From Scortum barcoo (taxonomy: Eukaryota; Chordata; Actinopteri; Centrarchiformes; Terapontidae), in assembly GCA_023238725.1 (NCBI GenBank), contig CM041541.1, positions 13,105,544 through 13,169,543 of the forward strand: DNA of 64,000 nucleotides. The letters are read 5' to 3'. The position numbers were made by a program, and so were the translations under genes. Every line of letters begins with the position of its first letter. Positions within the stretch are counted from its first letter, which is position 1. Positions 1 through 11,862 of this stretch are shown here, piece after piece. Under the pieces are notes generated by a model, which worked only from the letters and a program-made list of their open reading frames with translations, was not told the origin of the DNA and searched no databases.

Positions 1-6
1 ACAGTT

Positions 7-1916
7 TTAACACACCCACTGAATGATGACAGCCGTTCCTCTGGACCTGGTCTGGATCTTGAATGGGCCGGGAGACCGACACTCTGCAGATGTCAGCGGG
101 TCTTTGGCTGTGCACAGCGGGATTGGCAGCAAAAGATACTCTGCAAGCTGCTTCAAGCAGTCGTGGTAAGCGATGGAGGCATGGTGTCCGATGACGTCTT
201 CCTCTTTCTGCACGTGATTTTTTTCTGGCACTGGCGGCGGCTCCACTGGCTCTTGGTCCACAGCGTCGTACACGGTGTCCTCTATGCTGATGGGCTGAAG
301 AGCATCCAAAGATATTTTGGTTTTAATGGCTCCACCAGTGCTGTAGGAACAGAAAAAGCAATGAGAAGAGAAAAGAAAATCACTTACATGAAACAGAACT
401 TTCAGTTGAAGAACTTACCGCACACATAAAGGGGGGATGAAATCCTCGTCATCATTGTCGTCATAGTTTCTCTCTTCCTCGACCGTTTCCTCGTCCTCTG
501 AAGTGGAAACATCTCCCGGATCCTCGCCTGGAGACCACGTCCTGTCCTCTACCCAGTCAATACTGTGGAGAAAATATTAATCAGTAATATCACTTACAGT
601 CAACACATCACATAAAATATCCATGTGTACCACTTACATTGAGTTCTGTATGTGATTGAAGTACTCCTCATCAATGTCATCATCAATGTCCACTGATGAC
701 ATACTAAAATAAAGCAGAAATAAAAATTTCTAAGAAAAACATATCACCTTTTTCTGGTATGAATAAATCAACATGTTCATGAGAACATCATCATCATCCA
801 GAACTGACTCACCTTGTTTCATAAACCTGAACGTTGGTGTCCTCATCTTCACTGAAATACAGACCCTCCAAAGTAAAGTCACCATCTCTGCAGAAAAATA
901 AAATAATGTTGTCAACTCTCAACTGTGCTTCTGTTTTATAGAAGGACCAAACATGTGATTACACAGCAGGAAGACAGCTGAGGCCGTTATGCCACAGTCA
1001 GTACACACAAACGTTTTCTTACCTGTCAGAGAGCGACTCGCCAACACTACTGGCGACGGTGGGTGTAGGACGTTTGACCATCTGACGCTTGTTTGGAGTT
1101 GACGTTGGAGCCGAAGAAACTCCCTGATATCTGCAAGAAAACACACAGCACATCAGGTGTCAGTCTAAAATTAGGATAAATAAATGAAACTCAGATTATG
1201 CCCTCCAAACATATGTCCTATGTCCTTTGTCATGTCTGTCTGCAAGATTAGAACCAAACAAGTTTTAAAATGTTTGTTTTCTGAATGGAGTTTGGTTCTG
1301 TCGGGGCTAAATAACGCTGATATAGCCAAACTCCATTAAAAAAAACTAAAATCTTTACTTATTTGTCTTCTTGCAGACAAACCTGACAAAACCTAAATTC
1401 AGACTCTATATAAATATCTATCTGTATAAACAACAACATCACTGCCGTATTCATGCCTAATTTAGACGTGATTTTGCACTGATTAAACCAAACTCCATTC
1501 ATAAAACAAGCATTTTAAAACTTGTCTACTCGTCTTCTTAAAGACAGGCCTGACAAAAGATTAATTCGGAGCTGTCAGCGTGAACATAAAGTCTCTGCAG
1601 TTGATCTGGTGTTGATGTTGGTGTTCAGAAAGGTGTGTCTTTACCTGTCGAGCAGAAAGGCGGCTAACTCGGAGTCTGTTTTGAAGCCTTTTTGGTCGCG
1701 GAGCTCCCTCCATCGCTGGAAACTCGCTCCAATACTGATCCGAGACTTATCCCGAGCTCGGTCCAGCTCTTTCTTCTTGGCCTGCTTCTCCTCCGCGCTC
1801 TTTTTCTTCTTCTTCGTCTTGGCGGTGTAAGCTGTGGTCCGCAGAGGAGGAATAGGCAGTTTCTTCATCGCTACCGCTGCAGCTGGAGGAGGAACGGGAG
1901 TAGATGTGTCCGCCAT
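7..1916 (-). CDS. Uncharacterised acidic protein, six exons, probably continuing past the left edge
   Basis: I do not recognise a function. Six exons join in frame with GT-AG borders: 1916-1645, 1130-1023, 887-813, 703-638, 562-419 and 340-7, giving 999 nt (332 aa plus stop). The start beginning MADTS at 1916 was chosen for its good context; an in-frame upstream ATG exists at 1988. The N-terminus is Pro/Ala-rich, followed by a Lys/Glu-rich basic helix (about residues 35-60) and a Leu-rich stretch ending exon 1. The middle (about 120-220) is very acidic, with runs of Asp/Glu, as in nuclear or chromatin-associated proteins. The last exon has a Cys/His-containing segment ending in WVC and a stop at 7-9. 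As I recall, similar multi-copy fish proteins continue after WVC with a longer Cys/His region, so the real exon may splice near position 10 into sequence outside the window. Introns are short (about 78-514 bases). Gene reality is fairly sure; identity is unknown. Confidence 0.72.
1259..1524. repeat. Inverted-repeat (MITE-like) element in intron 1 of the unknown gene
   Basis: Bases 1259-1297 and 1486-1524 are near-perfect inverted copies of each other (39 bp arms, about two mismatches), each containing the core aatggagtttggtt or its complement. A third, weaker copy of the right arm (caaactccatt, then gtcttcttgcagacaaacctgac-like sequence) lies between them at about 1328-1393, so the subterminal sequence is also repeated directly. 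No open reading frame lies inside, which fits a non-autonomous DNA element or its relic. Confidence 0.7.
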
Positions 1917-2038
1917 TTTTTCGGAGCTGCTTCTTCTTCTGCTGCAGCTGAAGTTTATCAGGCGGCTGCTGCTGCGCATTACCGCCACCTACAGGTGGAA
2001 GGTGAAACTGCTCCACCGCCGTCAGAATACAGTGTATA

Positions 2039-2330
2039 ACAAAATAAAATAAAATAAAATAAAAAGTAATTAAGTAAAAAGGGTGTAATTCAATTAAATA
2101 AAGGGAGTATTACAAATTAAAAACAAAATAATAGAAAATAATAAAATCTAATAAAATAAAAACAAACAAAAATTAAATGAAATAGGAAAATAAAATAATA
2201 TAGAATAAAATGAATTGTTTAATAAAATTCTATATAAAATAACAAAATTTTAAATAAGAATAAAAAAAAGAAAGAAAATTAAATGAAAAGTGTAATAGAA
2301 TAAATTAAAAAATTAAATAAGCCCTGACAG
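2039..2330. repeat. AT-rich simple-sequence tract
   Basis: It starts with aaaat repeats at about 2039-2064 and continues as nearly pure A/T sequence with aataaa-like units to about 2330. It sits just upstream of the unknown gene. No coding potential is seen. Confidence 0.8.
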
Positions 2331-3002
2331 TAGCTTATGTAGATATGGATGTTTTTCTCCATATCAATAGATTTCTACATTCTATTAGCAAATATGTCTA
2401 CAAGTTATTTTTATACAAGTTACCTGCTTCAACTTTAAAAGCCACTGGTTCTTCTGTACTCTGACTAAAAGACCTCTTATATAAAGTGAAGATGTCTGAG
2501 GACATCAACCTTAAACTTAAGTTGTACTAGTTTCATAAACTTGTCCTTAAAAACTCATGTGAACCAAACACTGGATAATATTAGATATTTACTTTTAAAT
2601 CAGTTTTGTTACCCAACAGAAATCTGACCAGTATCAACATCCTTAATGATGCTTTTTAATAAGACTGCATACCACCCAGAAAACTAATCAGCAACCTTTT
2701 CCATAATTTCTCTTGATGAATATTTGAAAGCAATCAACATTTTGTATTAAAGTCTTCAGACATTTTAAATATTACAATGCATGTACAAAAATTGTATTCA
2801 GTATTACCTTTGACACCAATTATCTGTAATAAGACTAACCTAAGATTTTCTGATTAAATTTTATTTTCCTAAAGTTTTAAATCTTCAGTTGCATGGACAG
2901 TGTGTGATGTGAAACATCCTCATGGTGCTCATGAGACAGGCTACATGCTGGCACCGGATGTCTAATCTGAAGTAAACACAGGACAAAGAATGGCTTTGTT
3001 CT
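2331..3002. other. Intergenic spacer, no gene seen
   Basis: AT-rich sequence between the unknown gene's 5' end and the 3' end of tubulin copy A. I see no exon, RNA gene or clear repeat in it. Confidence 0.6.
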
Positions 3003-3008
3003 TTTATT
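3003..3008 (-). promoter_or_regulatory. Poly(A) signal of alpha-tubulin copy A
   Basis: AATAAA on the minus strand, about 170 bases after the tubulin stop codon at 3180-3182. Confidence 0.6.
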
Positions 3009-3179
3009 AGTTTGCATGATTAAAACCAAGACAGGGAACTCATGTAGCTCACTGGAATGTGCAAAGTTGGAGGAATGGGTCCAATATTGCTTAGCAACAA
3101 AACACGTTTGTGTTTGGCTTTTCTTCTGGGATTGGTGGACTATAATGGTGCCACAGCAAGCTGCAGATGTTCCAGTGAT

Positions 3180-6100
3180 CTAGTACTCTTCTCCTTCATC
3201 CTCCTCCCCGACGCTGTCGGTGCCGACCTCTTCATAATCCTTCTCCAGGGCCGCCATGTCCTCTCTGGCCTCTGAGAACTCTCCCTCCTCCATTCCCTCT
3301 CCCAACGTACCAGTGGACGAAGGCCCTCTTGGCGTACATGAGGTCGAACTTGTGGTCGAGTCGAGCCCAGGCCTCTGCGATGGCGGTGGTGTTGCTCAGC
3401 ATGCACACGGCCCTCTGCACCTTGGCCAGGTCTCCTCCAGGAACCACAGTGGGGGGCTGGTAGTTGATGCCCACCTTGAAGCCTGTTGGACACCAGTCCA
3501 CAAACTGGATGGTGCGTTTGGTTTTGATGGTAGCGATGGCAGAGTTGACATCTTTGGGCACGACATCACCACGATACAGCAGGCAGCAGGCCATGTATTT
3601 ACCATGACGAGGGTCACACTTTACCATCTGATTGGCCGGCTCGAAACAGGCGTTGGTGATGTCAGCCACTGAGAGCTGCTCGTGATAGGCCTTCTCTGCT
3701 GAGATAACTGGAGCGTAGGTGGCCAGGGGGAAGTGGATACGAGGGTAGGGCACCAGGTTGGTCTGGAACTCTGTCAGGTCCACGTTCAAGGCGCCATCGA
3801 AGCGCAGGGAGGCGGTGATTGAAGACACGATCTGTCCGATCAGCCTGTTCAGGTTGGTGTACGTGGGACGCTCGATGTCCAGGTTCCTGCGGCAGATGTC
3901 ATAGATGGCCTCGTTGTCCACCATGAAGGCGCAGTCGGAGTGCTCCAGGGTGGTGTGGGTGGTCAGGATGGAGTTGTAGGGCTCTACCACAGCTGTGGAC
4001 ACTTGGGGGGCTGGATAAACTGCAAACTCCAGTTTGGACTTTTTTCCATAGTCGACAGAGAGACGCTCCATCAGCAGGGAGGTGAAGCCAGAGCCGGTTC
4101 CTCCTCCAAAGGAGTGGAAGATGAGGAAACCCTGGAGTCCTGTGCACTGGTCAGCCTGAAGAATGAAGAAAAGTGTTTAAAATGCTGTTAAGTAACATGG
4201 ATCAACAGCTTCTCCATTAATAAAAATGATTTTCCATCAATGTGTTTTTAGAATTTGAGCTCACCAGTTTACGAGTCCTGTCGAGAACCAGGTCGATGAT
4301 CTCCTTGCCGACTGTGTAGTGGCCACGAGCGTAGTTGTTGGCTGCATCTTCTTTTCCAGTGATCAGCTGCTCAGGGTGGAAGAGCTGACGATAAGTTCCT
4401 GTACGGACCTCATCTGAGGAGCAACAAGATGAGCTTATAGTACATTTCTCTCCGCGCAGGAACAAGTTACAAATGGAGATGTTAAAGAATTTTTTTTGAG
4501 AAAATAGTTAAAAAAGAAAAGTCACAGCTGGGTAGTGAAGCCATTGAAATGCGCTCACAGTAGCTGGAATTCACTTCAGTTTGAAGGTGTGTATGTCACT
4601 TGACCAAAGTTGTCTTGTCATTATCATAAAATCATATTTTGACTAAATATTTATCATCTCTAATTAAAGGGAGTGGTTCCCTCTTTGATTAGCAAATTGA
4701 TTACCTATGACCGTGGGCTCCAAGTCCACAAAGACGGCTCTAGGAACGTGTTTTCCAGCTCCAGTCTCGCTGAAGAAGGTGTTGAAGGAGTCGTCTCCTC
4801 CTCCGATGGTCTTGTCACTGGGCATCTGACCATCTGGCTGAATACCGTGCTCCAGGCAGTAGAGCTCCCAGCATGCATTGCCCATCTGGGCTCCGGCCTG
4901 GCCGACATGCATAGAAATACACTCACGCTGTGGAGAAGAGAGACAAAGATCATTTTCTTATGAGACAAATAATAGTTATATCCTAAACAGATTTATTCCC
5001 CTCTTTCCAACAACTTCCATCATTCGTGTGAATTCAGACATTTGTTCTGGAGAGTGATGAAACGCTGCATGTCTGTATTAAACAGTTCGTACAGCTCTTC
5101 CTCTGCAGTGCGCTGACCCCAAAAAAATTACACAACTTCTCCTCAGAGCCTCTGAACAACTCTCATCATGATGATACGGCCTGGTTTAATTTCTATAAAA
5201 AAAAAAAGACAGTTTACTAGAAATCTTCGGCAGTTGTGTCCTGGACTGAACGAGTCACCGAGGCATGGCTTACTGGAATAAATCAACTACATGGCTCCTG
5301 TTGTGGCCGACTTGTTCATTTTTATACACAAGCACTATATTTATGCTAACAGGAGTTACTTGACATCTAAATTATTTTGCAATTTTTCCTGCACCATGCA
5401 TCACACTAACTGTCCTGGTTTAACTGTCCTGCAGCTTCAATCAAAGGAAACTGAATTATTTAATTAATATTCTTGTTTTCCAAATTCATATACAACATAC
5501 TTTAGTCAGTCTGTGAAAAGCAAAAAGTAAAATTACACAAGGAATCATTTTGACAGATTTAAAAACAGTATCATAACCTACAATGATAAATATAAACCTG
5601 CAGTTTAATTTCATGTTGACTAACTTAACTCCAATCTTAAAATTTAACCGGCACTCTGCCATTTCTAAAGATTTTATAGGGAAGGAATTTATGGGTTAAG
5701 CAAATATCTGATATTATATAAATCGATGATGAAAAGATTTGCAGCCTTAAATTCAAAGTATGCTTATGAAAATCAGTATGAAAAATAGTTGGCAATATAC
5801 CAGACAATTACACTTTTATGATAACATCCTTATCCTAAAAACAACAGATATGAAATGACATTGTACTGCACACTGGAAATATTATATTGCAGTATTACGT
5901 ATTGCACATTGTTAATAGTAAGTTATGGTGTGTGTTTAAGTTTAAAATATCAGTATTAATATCAGTATCATCCTTAAAATGCGTTTATCTGAACAACCAG
6001 TAGCCTCAGGTGCTGACTTTCTGCAGGCTTGATGAAGCAAGTCTGCTGAGTCACATGGTGGCTTACTGCAGACCTGTGAGGGGGGGTTAACACCGACTTC

Positions 6101-6764
6101 CTGTCCCTCCCAAACTGAGCAGCAGATCAGTGAAAAAAAAAAACACACCCACCCAAAGGGAGGGGGTGAAAAACACTCCCTGCCCCCACACTGCTGCAAA
6201 GCCTTACCTTTATGTAACGTTCACGGACAGGGCGTTATCTGATGGCGCCTTCAAGCGCACATGCTTTAAAGAAAAATACCCTTTTCAAATTATAATCAAT
6301 CCGTGTACTTCTATGAAACAGAAAGCCACTACCACAAGCTGTTAAAATAATTTATTTAGTAAATTAGGCTAAAACAGTAAAGTTTGTTTTTTTTCTGCCC
6401 TGTTTTAATTGAAACTGCGCCAGTAGTTTGGCCTCTTTCCACGTAACGTTACGAACACACGCGGGATTAAGTCATAACGGATTTCAAATTAATTTAACAC
6501 AATTACACGGACTTTACGTGTTAAAATTATTATTAAAGACACAAATTTTACACATTTAGTCGTGAGGATTTATTTTTTAACCAAGTGTCGTTTTGTTCCT
6601 GTTACAGCAGCAACAATCCGCCTTCCTACGCATATTTAAACAACATAAGCATATTTAAACAACATAAGCATATTTAAACAACATAAGCATATTTAAACAA
6701 CATAAGCATATTTAAACAACATAAGAGGTTTTCCTGGAGGTATTTTCGGGTAAAAGCTCACCAT
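3180..6764 (-). CDS. Alpha-tubulin, tandem copy A, frameshifted near the 3' end
   Basis: Alpha subunit of the tubulin heterodimer, the building block of microtubules. Exons: 6764-6762 (ATG only), 4927-4705 (223 nt), 4413-4265 (149 nt), 4155-3180. The MREC start, the Lys40 loop (MPSDKTIGGG), the tubulin GTP-binding signature GGGTGSG and the catalytic-Glu region LTEFQTNLVPYPR are all present. An extra base at 3304-3305 shifts the frame after residue 409 (WYVG). The read frame then stops at 3232, losing helix H12 and the acidic tail. Downstream of the extra base the original frame is intact, ends in an EEY tail and stops at 3180, giving a 449-residue product if the extra base is an error. It has ADITNAC where the other copies have AEITNAC. 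The gene is either a young pseudogene or a sequencing artefact. The family call is certain; the exact paralogue (tuba1/tuba8-like) cannot be set from one window. Confidence 0.93.
4928..6761 (-). other. Intron 1 of alpha-tubulin copy A
   Basis: A 1.8 kb AT-rich intron between the ATG-only exon and exon 2. Apart from the 19-bp tandem array near its donor I see no exon or element in it. Confidence 0.75.
6631..6725. repeat. Five perfect 19-bp tandem repeats
   Basis: The unit catatttaaacaacataag is repeated five times without a mismatch at 6631-6725. The array ends 36 bases from the splice donor of the ATG-only first exon of tubulin copy A (donor at 6761). Perfect identity implies recent expansion, so copy number is likely polymorphic. 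Confidence 0.95.
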
Positions 6765-6846
6765 TGTTGTGGCAGTTTCTCCTTCTTGCCGACGTTGAAG
6801 AATCGGTTTCTGAAGGCGCGACTGAAGCGGCGAGGAGAGCCGGGGG

Positions 6847-6900
6847 TATTTATACACTCTCAGGGGGGCGGGGCCAAAGCGGCGGTTTGAATTGGCTCTC
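6847..6900 (-). promoter_or_regulatory. Core promoter of alpha-tubulin copy A
   Basis: On the minus strand there is a TATA box (TATAAATA, 6847-6854) about 83 bases before the ATG, a GC box (6863-6874) and a CCAAT box (6891-6895 complement) next to a TTTGAA motif (6886-6891) that resembles a cell-cycle CHR element. The spacing fits a TATA promoter with a short 5' UTR. Motif functions are inferred. Confidence 0.65.
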
Positions 6901-6979
6901 GGCGGGAACGAACGTTCGGCGCTGCTGCGTTCACGTGCCGCCGGAAATACTCACACTCCTCCATTTTAGCTGCGTCATT

Positions 6980-9434
6980 TGACGGAAATCTGTCATAGGA
7001 GGCTTTTATTTTGAAGGATTTCGGGGACAGAGAAACTATGTGCTTTTCTTGTTGAAAATACTAATACTAACTTCCGATGAATTTATTGTTTGGTCTCTTT
7101 CACAATTATACACTTAAATCACTTATATTAATCAATATTTAAGATTTGTACGTATCATGTGCACAACATTTACATGGAGCAGTAGTTTTGCTCCCTCTAA
7201 CGATGCTAAAAAATGTGAAGAAATAAAATTCCACATGTAGAAATGACTGAAGTTCAAGATATAGGAACAGAAAGTAGTATAGAAGATGAAATATAAAACT
7301 AAAATGAATACAAATGTAAAATAGGATGTGCATAGAAATATAATAGAAATAGACCCATGATACTGTTGAGGCAGTAGGGTGCAAATATTAATAAGTTGCA
7401 ATTAAGAGGATTTTCTAAGTCTTTTGGCCTGGGGGATGAAGCTGTTAATCTTATTATTATAATGACTAAATTTCATATTCATGAATGTAAATTTACAGGT
7501 AAAAAAATTCTTTCAATTCAACCCTCTGTCTTTTAATATAGTAAATATTAAAAGTGTTTACATAGATTTTTACAGAAATCTTTATTCCCCCTAGCATTAA
7601 AGATAAAGATAATAAATACTTATTTTGATTTGTTTTATTATTTGTACTTGTCATCTATTCATACATTGTTTTCTTTCTAAGAAAAATGTGTTTACTGAAC
7701 AATAAAGCTTTAAGATAAAAGAAAAAACACTTAATGCCTTTTATATAATCATCATTTTTACATTTAAGACATTTGTATTGGTGGTTAAATTCAACTAACA
7801 AGAATAAGAGACACATTTCAGAAATCAAAGACTAGACGGTGTTTAAAGATGTGAAAAAAGAGCACAATATAGAGACAACTATGGCTGCAAACAAACAAAC
7901 TGCATGAATTCAGAGAATGTAGATAGAATTATAAATACAGGTGATTACAGGTTTTTCTGTATTATTATTTTTTTAATGTTATATCAGTTAACAATGTGTT
8001 TATTTTTTCTGTGTTGCTGTCAAGCAGTTTTATAAATGCAAATAATGTGTCGACGTTTATTGATACCCAGCAAAAAACTATAACTACAGACTCTATTTTA
8101 TTGAGTTTACTCTGAAAGACTGAATAATAAAATACAGTGGCTCCAGTACAGGAAGACTCATATACAAACACATTCATTCATTCAGTTTCGTTTATAATTC
8201 ATGACTAAGTTATTCAAACCAAATAAAAGACATGTAACTGATCTGTTTGTGTAAAAAGCTATTAATAAAAACATTTAGTAGAGAGGAACATTTGTCAACA
8301 AGTCTGACATCAAGAAAATCTGACTTTTAGTGAAAATAATGAAAAGTTAACAGCAGTAACAGCTGATCACCTCTCATTTATTTAATAGCAATGACGGCTG
8401 AACTCTGAAACCTATTCCTAACACCACGACAGAATCCCAGTTTAATCCTGAGGTATTTGTGTTATGTAAGGCGTATGCTGTGAGGAGGAATTAGACTTAA
8501 ATGTTCAGCTCTTATCGAGGAGGAGAAGTAAGTCAATGAAGCGAGAGCGACTCAGTGTGACAGAGGTTTGTGTTGTGTTATCAGGTGATAGCAAAGTACA
8601 CCAATGGAAACATGTCTCAGTTTATTGTTTCAATCAAGCACATTTAGGAAAATGTGAGACTGAATTCTTTTTGATCTCTTCAGATAACAACATGAGCTGT
8701 GAATATACAACATTGCTATAAATAAAATCAGACTGTCTGTTAATTATTGAGTAGAGGCCTTAATTTTATCTGAACAATACAATAAAACTCTGTAGTTCCT
8801 ATTTCCCTGCCTCAGAGGTAAGGAATCTGTAAACAGCAGGATTTTACATACCACTGAATTGATCAAGCACTTCTCTTGTTATAGCTCAGCCTTACAGTGG
8901 CTTTACAATGGAAAAACAGAGTTCTGTTGTTATGCAGCATAGCATTGGAATGAGGCAAAGGTTAAGAGGAAATTTAGCACCTGTAGGCATGAATTTGCAT
9001 TTCAACAGTAGCTAAATGTCACAGTGACTGCCAAACAGACTAGGTGGTTTTCACACAGGACAAAAATTACCATTAAAAGATCAAGAGATGAACTTTTACT
9101 CTAATAGGATACCATTAGATAATGAACATGAGTGGCAACAGAAGGCCTCAGTATGCTTCAAACAAAGTTATGGATCGTGTGAAACGTCAATCAATCATGT
9201 CCACTTCACGCAGGGATTAACATGACTTTTCATGTATGTTTGTCTGTAACAGAGAGCAACAACATTAAGAGAGACTCAAAGTGTGTACAGTCACTCCCAT
9301 TTTTACAGTTTATCTAATTTTTTAAGCCAAAACACTTTTCACTGTAGACCATACATCATGCAACCTAGTTTGTTCGAAGCATACTGTCACTTAAAGAGAA
9401 CCATATCAGTGTTGTTTTTTTGTTGATTTCAAAC
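6980..9434. other. Intergenic spacer between tubulin copies A and B
   Basis: About 2.4 kb of AT-rich sequence. The far end must contain the 3' UTR of copy B, but I found no clean AATAAA close to its stop. No exon, RNA gene or clear transposon is visible. Confidence 0.6.
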
Positions 9435-11709
9435 TTAATATTCCTCCCCTTCTTCCTCTCCTTCATCCCCGACGCTGTCGGTGCCAACCTCTTCATAATC
9501 CTTCTCCAGGGCTGCCATGTCCTCTCTGGCCTCTGAGAACTCTCCCTCCTCCATTCCCTCTCCCACGTACCAGTGGACGAAGGCCCTCTTGGCGTACATG
9601 AGGTCGAACTTGTGGTCGAGTCGGGCCCAGGCCTCTGCGATGGCGGTGGTGTTGCTCAGCATGCACACGGCCCTCTGCACCTTGGCCAGGTCTCCTCCAG
9701 GAACCACAGTGGGGGGCTGGTAGTTGATGCCCACCTTGAAGCCTGTTGGACACCAGTCCACAAACTGGATGGTGCGTTTGGTTTTGATGGTGGCGATGGC
9801 AGAGTTGACATCTTTGGGCACGACGTCGCCGCCGCGGAATAACAGGCAGCAGGCCATGTATTTACCATGACGAGGGTCACACTTTACCATCTGATTGGCC
9901 GGCTCGAAACAGGCGTTGGTGATCTCAGCCACTGAGAGCTGCTCGTGATAGGCCTTCTCTGCTGAGATAACTGGAGCGTAGGTGGCCAGGGGGAAGTGGA
10001 TACGAGGGTAGGGCACCAGGTTGGTCTGGAACTCTGTCAGGTCCACGTTCAAGGCGCCATCGAAGCGCAGGGAGGCGGTGATAGAAGACACGATTTGTCC
10101 GATCAGCCTGTTCAGGTTGGTGTAGGTGGGACGCTCGATGTCCAGGTTCCTGCGGCAGATGTCATAGATGGCCTCGTTGTCCACCATGAAGGCGCAGTCG
10201 GAGTGCTCCAGGGTGGTGTGGGTGGTCAGGATGGAGTTGTAGGGCTCCACCACGGCTGTGGATACTTGGGGGGCTGGATAGATGGCAAACTCCAGTTTGG
10301 ACTTTTTGCCATAGTCGACAGAGAGACGCTCCATCAGCAGGGAGGTGAAGCCAGAGCCGGTTCCTCCACCAAAGGAGTGGAAGATGAGGAAACCCTGGAG
10401 TCCTGTGCACTGGTCAGCCTGCAGGAAAACAATTAATCTTTACTCTGTGACCAATGATGGCTGAACAGAAATCTGAATTATTTACAAGCAAACTCACCAG
10501 TTTACGAGTCCTGTCAAGAACCATGTCGATGATCTCCTTGCCGATGGTGTAGTGTCCACGGGCATAGTTGTTGGCTGCATCTTCCTTTCCAGTGATCAGC
10601 TGCTCAGGATGGAAGAGCTGGCGGTAAGTTCCTGTACGAACTTCATCTGCAATTTAGAAAAAACGACAATACAATCAAATGTTTGCAAATCCAATTCCTT
10701 GTTGAAAAACCCAAAATTTTTAAATCCTTAGTGTCTCTGAGGCCAAAGAAACAATCTTTTTATCTTACCTATGACTGTTGGCTCCAAGTCCACAAAGACG
10801 GCTCTGGGAACGTGTTTTCCAGCTCCAGTTTCACTGAAGAAGGTGTTGAATGAGTCATCTCCTCCTCCAATGGTCTTGTCGCTGGGCATCTGTCCATCCG
10901 GCTGAATGCCATGCTCCAGGCAGTAGAGCTCCCAGCATGCATTGCCTATCTGAGCTCCAGCTTGGCCAACATGGACAGAGATACATTCACGCTGCAAGAA
11001 CAAGTGGTTCAGATGTCAGGAACTTAGCACTCTTAGATGAAAGAAATTAACAATCAGCTATAAGAGCATTGGACATTGGCCAGTCAAGACCAATCCACAT
11101 TATACGTTTCTTTGTCAATGTCAATATTAAATTCAGTGCTTCTACCATCAGTTATATTATAAGTCATGGCAGGGTACCAACTCAGTTTTTAAAAGACTGG
11201 TATTTTTACATAAAACACAAAGTGTTCATTAACTTGTTACCCTAACTTTCATAAGAACCATGGTAACTGAGCCAAACTGGGGTAATCTCACCATTTAACA
11301 TACAGTATGTTCAAAATTGGTTGCAGGAAAAAAATTAAAAGGCACCATAGAGTATCTCACTTTAGGTAACTAGGAGAAACATTAAAAATCCTCCACAAGT
11401 CAGTAATGCAATTTAGGAATCTAACTGCACTACAGAATGACTCAGTATAATAACTTTGCAGCTCTCTAAACTAACATCTCTGATTTTCCTTTAACACCAA
11501 ACAGAAAGAGTAAAGCTGCCATTAGCAGCAAAGTTTTATTTCCTCTGTTAGAAACTGCTTCTGCAGCTATTTTGGCAAAGCACAAACCATTGTGTAGCAC
11601 ACACTCTATCAATATAAAACTACTGTCATTCTGCTGTGTTTTTGGCATTTAATCATATAAAGTTATTCATGTGTAGAAGTTAAACATAAAATAAAGGGGC
11701 CCTCACCAT
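9435..11709 (-). CDS. Alpha-tubulin, tandem copy B (intact)
   Basis: The only copy of the three with an unbroken frame. Exons: 11709-11707 (ATG only), 10991-10769 (223 nt), 10646-10498 (149 nt), 10418-9435 (984 nt), total 452 aa. It begins MRECISVHVG, keeps the Lys40 loop, GGGTGSG, LTEFQTNLVPYPR and a tyrosinatable acidic tail ending GEEY. It is one residue longer than the usual 451 because of an extra glycine (LFRGGDVV instead of LYRGDVV) coded at about 9828-9833. This sits in the segment before strand S9 that differs most between the three copies. Introns are 715, 122 and 79 bases. A TATA box lies 83 bases upstream of the ATG. Confidence 0.96.
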
Positions 11710-11791
11710 GTTTTCGTTGTTGGAAGCAGTCCCTCGTTCACCTGAGATGAGTGGCTGGGGATGTTGTGTCACACACGAGCGCAGGACGCTG

Positions 11792-11862
11792 CTTTATAGC
11801 ACAGCATCACTAAGCAACAACCTGGCATGTTGTGGTAACTGGAGGAGCTGGAGAAGTAAACA
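11792..11862 (-). promoter_or_regulatory. Core promoter of alpha-tubulin copy B
   Basis: Minus-strand TATAAAG at 11792-11798, 83 bases before the ATG at 11709, the same spacing as in copy A. A GTAAACA forkhead-type motif lies further upstream at 11856-11862 on the plus strand. No GC box like that of copy A is seen, so the two promoters have diverged. Confidence 0.55.

Noticed and set aside
6631..6725. CRISPR-like array
   Set aside because: Units are directly abutting with no spacers, in a vertebrate intron.
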